DNA of 36,553 bases, from assembly GCA_045612485.1 (NCBI GenBank), contig JAZKZE010000036.1, positions 1 through 36,553 on the forward strand. The letters are read 5' to 3'. Positions 33,382 to 36,553 of this stretch are shown here, in pieces. The number at the start of each line of letters is the position of its first letter. The stretch's first letter is position 1. The stretch comes from RGIG5327 sp045612485 (GTDB lineage Bacteria; Verrucomicrobiota; Lentisphaeria; Victivallales; UBA1829). The notes under the pieces are model-generated. The model saw nothing but the letters and a program-made list of their open reading frames with translations, searched no databases and had not been told where the DNA came from. The position numbers and the translations under genes were made by a program.

Positions 33382-34311
33382 ATGGCACCTCTGTTCAGAA
33401 AATCCCAGTATTCCACTTTGAATATTACCGGCAAAAAGCCAGCTTTTCCGGGAAGACTTGTCACACCTGCTCCCGGTGCAGAGGCTACTGATCCTCTGAA
33501 AAGAAGGGAGATCCCCGAAGGTTTGTGGGAAAAATGCAAGCAGTGTTCTGAAATGGTTTTTATCAAGGCAAGACAGGAAAATAACAATGTCTGCCCCAAA
33601 TGCGGTTATCATTATCCCATGACCGCTGCCAAAAGAATCGAACTCCTGACAGATAAAGGCAGTTTCGTGGAGATCGACGCAGATCTGGAATCTATTGATA
33701 CATTGAAATTTGAAGGTGTGGATTCCTATGTGGATAAACTTGCCGCAAGCAAGAAGAAAACCGGACTCAAGGATGCTGTGGTTTCCGGAACTGCCACATT
33801 GGACGGTATCAAATATGCACTGGGAGTCATGGATTTCCGTTTCCTCGGAGCCAGTATGGGGGCTGTGGTTGGTGAAAAAATCACAAGACTTGTGGAATAT
33901 GCCACAAAGGAAAAACTTCCTCTTGTTATCGTTACCGCCAGCGGCGGTGCCCGTATGTATGAAGGAATGATCTCTCTTATGCAGATGGCAAAGACCTCCG
34001 GAGCTATTGAAAAATATCAGGCACAGGGGTTGCCCTATATCGTGGTGATGACTCACCCCACTACTGCCGGAGTGACGGCAAGTTTTGCCTCTCTCGGTGA
34101 CCTTATCGTAGCGGAACCCGGTGCTTTGATCGGCTTTGCCGGTCCCCGTGTGATCAAGGATACGACCCAGGCAAATCTGCCTGAAGGATTCCAGTCTTCC
34201 GAGTTCCTTTTGAAGAAAGGACTCATTGACCGGATCATTGACAGAAAAAATTTGCGGGCAGAATTGGCTTTACTGCTTGACTATTTCAAAAATTGTGCTA
34301 TTAGTAAATAA
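33382..34311 (+). CDS. accD: Acetyl-CoA carboxylase carboxyltransferase subunit beta
   Basis: A 309-residue subunit of the carboxyltransferase that moves CO2 from carboxybiotin to acetyl-CoA in fatty acid synthesis. The N-terminal zinc ribbon is intact (C52-KQ-C55 and C71-PK-C74). The crotonase-like core shows TASGGARMYEG and the loop AGVTASFASLGD. Length matches the family. ATG 33382 is preferred, with AGGA 8 nt upstream; an in-frame ATG at 33373 abuts that SD. The partner accA is not in the window. Confidence 0.96.
   Translation: MAPLFRKSQYSTLNITGKKPAFPGRLVTPAPGAEATDPLKRREIPEGLWEKCKQCSEMVFIKARQENNNVCPKCGYHYPMTAAKRIELLTDKGSFVEIDADLESIDTLKFEGVDSYVDKLAASKKKTGLKDAVVSGTATLDGIKYALGVMDFRFLGASMGAVVGEKITRLVEYATKEKLPLVIVTASGGARMYEGMISLMQMAKTSGAIEKYQAQGLPYIVVMTHPTTAGVTASFASLGDLIVAEPGALIGFAGPRVIKDTTQANLPEGFQSSEFLLKKGLIDRIIDRKNLRAELALLLDYFKNCAISK
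34277..34304 (+). promoter_or_regulatory. Promoter for the SRP RNA inside the accD 3' end
   Basis: TTGACT (34277-34282), 16 bp, TATTAG (34299-34304), within the last codons of accD. The predicted start is about 34311, some 15 nt before the first base of the SRP RNA end stem. Confidence 0.5.
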
Positions 34312-34325
34312 GTGAGAAAATTTTT

Positions 34326-34442
34326 CCGTCAGGGACAGAACCTGTGCGGCGGGAGAAATGTGAACCTGGTCAGATGGGGAACCAAGCAGCCATAAACATT
34401 TCAAGCGTGCGCGGCAGAATTTCTGTTTCTGACGGTTTTTTT
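34326..34442 (+). ncRNA. ffs: Signal recognition particle RNA (4.5S, small bacterial type)
   Basis: A 110-nt RNA that folds end to end. The outer stem CCGTCAG (34326-34332) pairs with CTGACGG (34429-34435), and ACAGAA pairs with TTCTGT. An inner stem GAAATGT/ACATTTC is at 34355-34361/34396-34402. The apical domain has the conserved GGTCAG ... AGCAGCC asymmetric loop and a GGAA tetraloop (34378-34381) closed by TGG/CCA. These are the Ffh-binding features of SRP RNA. The end stem plus a T-run to 34442 acts as terminator. It lies between accD and arfB. Confidence 0.92.
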
Positions 34443-34455
34443 ATGCCGGAATATT

Positions 34456-34896
34456 ATGAAAGAAAAAATGGAAGACTCCGTTATTTTACCCTCACAGATC
34501 CCGCCTGATGAAATACAGGAGGAGTTTCTGCGTACTTCCGCAGGGCCCGGGGGACAGAAGATCAATAAAACTTCTTCCGCTGTCCGCCTTATTTTTGATG
34601 CCGCCAATACGGTTCTTCTGGATGAAGCGGGCAGGATCCGTTTACAGATCCTTGCGGGAAGTTCTGCCCGTCTTGCCGACGGCAGGATCGTGATACAATC
34701 CAGCGAAAGCAGAAGTTTACAGCATAATCGGCTTCTTGCACTGGAAAAACTTGCTTCCCTCATCACAAAAGCCTCCAAAGCTCCCCGGAAACGGAAAAAG
34801 ACCCGGCCTACATATAGTTCTGTACTCAAACGCCTTTCCGATAAGAAAAACCGTTCCGAAGTGAAAAAAGGGAGAAGAAATACTTCTTTTGAGTAA
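34456..34896 (+). CDS. arfB: Alternative ribosome-rescue factor ArfB (YaeJ)
   Basis: A 146-residue peptidyl-tRNA hydrolase of the release-factor-like family that frees ribosomes stalled on broken mRNA. The catalytic GGQ motif is at 32-34 in AGPGGQKINKTS. A basic C-terminal tail (KAPRKRKKTRPTYSSVLKRL, then K/R-rich to the end) matches the tail that enters the mRNA channel. Length matches E. coli ArfB (140). The start is uncertain: ATG 34456 or ATG 34468, neither with a strong ribosome binding site. It follows the SRP RNA terminator, so it may depend on read-through. Confidence 0.92.
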   Translation: MKEKMEDSVILPSQIPPDEIQEEFLRTSAGPGGQKINKTSSAVRLIFDAANTVLLDEAGRIRLQILAGSSARLADGRIVIQSSESRSLQHNRLLALEKLASLITKASKAPRKRKKTRPTYSSVLKRLSDKKNRSEVKKGRRNTSFE

Positions 34897-34902
34897 AAGT
34901 GG

Positions 34903-34928
34903 TATGGATGGGTACGGAGGAGTACGGA
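34903..34928 (+). repeat. Second TACGGA decamer array
   Basis: TATGGA at 34903, TACGGA at 34913 and TACGGA at 34923, exactly 10 bp apart, lie just after arfB. It is the same motif and period as the array at 17498-17586. Confidence 0.7.
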
Positions 34929-34947
34929 GAAAAAATTATATTTTATA

Positions 34948-34975
34948 TTGACATTTGTAAAAAAAGGGGTATGTT
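34948..34975 (+). promoter_or_regulatory. Promoter for the Gfo/Idh/MocA gene
   Basis: Perfect TTGACA (34948-34953), 16 bp, TATGTT (34970-34975), about 46 bp before the start codon. Confidence 0.6.
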
Positions 34976-35021
34976 TATATAGGAATTTCCACTACACAAA
35001 TTTATACAAGGAGTAAATGTT

Positions 35022-36224
35022 ATGGAAACGATTCGTTTGGCTGTTGTGGGACTTGGTCACAGAGGCAGACTCATGGTCAAGTTGGCACATGAAGGATTCA
35101 AAAACCTGAAAGTTGTTGCGGCATGCGACTGTGATCCCCTGCTGTGGACGGAAAAGCAGCATTTGATCGACCGCCCCATGAAAGATGTCCTTCCGGAAAC
35201 AAAATTTTATACCTCTTACGATCAGATGCTGGAGGAAATGGGCCATGAGATCGATATGGTCCTTGTGGAAACCGGCGCAGATGTCCATGCAGAATTCTGT
35301 ATGAAAGCATTGAAACGCAATATCCATGTATTTTCCGACATTCCCTCCGTTGCAACTCTGAAAGAAGCAAAAGAACTTTACGAAGCGGAAAAAGCCTCCA
35401 AAGCAATGGTCATGACCGGCGCAAACGCCAATGAAACTTTCTACTCCAACGCCATGCTGGATCTTTATAAAAGAGGTATGCTGGGGGAAATGATCTATAT
35501 GGAAGCAGAATATATCGGCGGAAGTATGCGGGATATTCCCAGAAGTGAAAACCCCATTCTCAATCACAGCCCCTGGCGTGCAGTCGTTCCCGGTATCCGG
35601 TACTGCACCCACTCTCTGGGCCCGCTTCTGCGCCTGATGAGAGAAGTATTGCGTTATACCTATTGTATCGGGACAAATGCCCATGTGGATCCCGCCCGCG
35701 CCGGTGATGATATCCAGAGTGCTTTCTTCCAGACGGAAAGCGGAGTAGCCATCCGTCTTCTGCGTAACGGAAGGTGTGACGGCGGACTGGTTGCCAATTT
35801 CGGTCATCACTCCTACCGGGGATGGGGGACAAAGGGCTATTTTGAAATGATCGGCGACAGAGGACCCAAAAACCCCATGTGTTTCCGTTTCCAGTCCAAA
35901 GAACTTTATTGCGGACAGGATCTTATTGAAGTGCCTTCCAAATATATGCCTAATGAATATGCCCACATGGATGTCGCGAAAGTGGGGCATGGCGGATGCG
36001 ATTATGCTGTACTGGATAAGGCATTCCAGACTCTCTGGAAAGAGCTGGATGAGTTCCCCATTACCCTGAAAGACGGTCTTGTAATGACCATTCCCGGCAT
36101 TTATGCTGCAAAATCTGCTGCACAGGGCGGGATGAAAATGACCATCCGTTATCCATGGGAAGAGGGATTCGACGAAGATATCGTCAACGTGGATTCCATG
36201 CCTGATATCAAGTGCAAAAAATAA
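35022..36224 (+). CDS. Gfo/Idh/MocA-family oxidoreductase
   Basis: A 400-residue NAD(P)-dependent sugar oxidoreductase-type protein. The Rossmann start is AVVGLGHRGRL (G10, G12, G15), followed by the C-terminal alpha/beta substrate domain with YCTHSLGPLLRL and a histidine-rich region (FGHHSYRGWG). In place of the usual EKP lysine motif it reads SDIPS at about residue 106-110, so the common catalytic lysine of that motif is absent; some subgroups (GH109-like, EVP) differ similarly. Substrate unknown; a carbohydrate role is likely. AGGAG precedes the ATG. The gene stands alone, with its own promoter and terminator. Confidence 0.9.
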   Translation: METIRLAVVGLGHRGRLMVKLAHEGFKNLKVVAACDCDPLLWTEKQHLIDRPMKDVLPETKFYTSYDQMLEEMGHEIDMVLVETGADVHAEFCMKALKRNIHVFSDIPSVATLKEAKELYEAEKASKAMVMTGANANETFYSNAMLDLYKRGMLGEMIYMEAEYIGGSMRDIPRSENPILNHSPWRAVVPGIRYCTHSLGPLLRLMREVLRYTYCIGTNAHVDPARAGDDIQSAFFQTESGVAIRLLRNGRCDGGLVANFGHHSYRGWGTKGYFEMIGDRGPKNPMCFRFQSKELYCGQDLIEVPSKYMPNEYAHMDVAKVGHGGCDYAVLDKAFQTLWKELDEFPITLKDGLVMTIPGIYAAKSAAQGGMKMTIRYPWEEGFDEDIVNVDSMPDIKCKK

Positions 36225-36250
36225 AGCACTGTTTATAACTTTTTGAGTTC

Positions 36251-36284
36251 AAAATTGCCGGGAATGTGAGTTTCCGGCAATTTT
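36251..36284 (+). terminator. Terminator of the Gfo/Idh/MocA gene
   Basis: AAAATTGCCGG (36251-36261) pairs with CCGGCAATTTT (36274-36284), 27 bp after the stop. Confidence 0.8.
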
Positions 36285-36322
36285 GTGATTTAAATTTGTC
36301 TATAAAATACAACAAAAATACC

Positions 36323-36350
36323 TTGACTTTCTATAAATAGTGTATATAAT
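36323..36350 (+). promoter_or_regulatory. Promoter for pseudopilin gene B
   Basis: TTGACT (36323-36328), 16 bp, perfect TATAAT (36345-36350). It lies upstream of both arms of the inverted repeat, so the left arm would be transcribed about 25-30 nt from the RNA start. Confidence 0.7.
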
Positions 36351-36385
36351 ATATTGTAGCAGGGATAATATTTGTCTGTGTTTTG

Positions 36386-36517
36386 CGTCGCATAATATAC
36401 ATTATGTGATGCAAAAGAGACAGAATCCTGTATAAAATGGAAAAATAAAGTAAGTAAAGCAGTGTAAAATAATAAATATAAACTCAACGGAGATAACATA
36501 ATGTATATTATGCGACG
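36386..36517 (+). repeat. Inverted-repeat pair enclosing the pseudopilin B start
   Basis: The left arm 36386-36407 and the right arm 36496-36517 are perfect 22-bp reverse complements separated by 88 bp. The right arm includes the start codon (36501-36503); the SD CGGAG (36488-36492) is just before it. The 21-bp core is identical to that at 32247-32379, while the sequence between the arms is mostly different. Confidence 0.9.
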
Positions 36518-36553
36518 TCAGAAGTTTACTCTTATCGAATTGCTTGTTGTTAT
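36501..36553 (+). CDS. Pseudopilin-like protein B, partial (runs off right edge)
   Basis: Seventeen codons are visible: MYIMRRQK then FTLIELLVV, the same N-terminus as protein A. The residue before the cleavage-site Phe is Lys. CGGAG lies 8 nt before the ATG. The rest is outside the window. Confidence 0.85.
   Translation, partial: MYIMRRQKFTLIELLVV

Noticed and set aside
34992..35990. A 332-codon open frame on the minus strand
   Set aside because: It is antisense to the Gfo/Idh/MocA gene, His/Cys/Phe-rich and without a recognisable domain.

Overview
The window (about 36.5 kb, moderate GC) looks like chromosome of a member of the Lentisphaerota, probably a Victivallis-like lineage. The evidence is three genes with the pseudopilin N-terminus FTLIELLVVIAIIAILAG and a C-terminal H-X(9/10)-D(G/W) signature, a large DUF4838 glycan-degrading protein with carbohydrate-binding modules, a neutral-ceramidase-type enzyme, Gfo/Idh/MocA and amidohydrolase genes, and Gram-negative functions (LpxH-like hydrolase, MacAB-like exporter, HrpA). 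The taxonomic call is an inference from gene content.

Layout. 1-968: two overlapping minus-strand genes of unknown function, the first running off the left edge. 1134-8098: plus-strand hrpA, an AraC-type regulator, then apbC/mrp, an LpxH-like phosphoesterase and ybaK. 8099-10173, minus strand: a DUF2339 membrane protein behind tRNA-Thr(UGU). 10310-11212: a plus-strand amidohydrolase ending at a bidirectional terminator. 11257-15986, minus strand: an apparent glycan operon of pseudopilin-like protein, DUF4838 hydrolase, a stand-alone copy of that hydrolase's C-terminal module, and a GmhB-like phosphatase. 16171-17490: an MFS transporter. 17590-27655, minus strand: argC, a MacA/MacB-like exporter, a large membrane protein, cdaA-cdaR (c-di-AMP synthesis) and glnS. 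27949-28959: an isolated secreted helical protein. 29062-32024, minus strand: a ceramidase-like protein and a CtpA protease. 32364-36553, plus strand: pseudopilin gene A, accD, the SRP RNA gene, arfB, a Gfo/Idh/MocA oxidoreductase, and the start of pseudopilin gene B at the right edge.

The most striking signal is shared by pseudopilin loci A and B. In each, the first five codons including ATG form one arm of a perfect 21-22 bp inverted repeat. The other arm lies 88-91 bp upstream, in the presumed 5' untranslated region, and is identical between loci although the sequence between the arms has diverged. In the mRNA the arms can pair and bury the start codon; in DNA each arm is a near-palindrome that could be an operator. 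The third pseudopilin gene (15294-15986) lacks it. A second unexplained signal is a TACGGA motif repeated at exactly 10-bp spacing at two distant intergenic sites.

Most other genes are recognisable housekeeping or metabolic genes. No CRISPR array, transposase, integrase or rRNA was seen.
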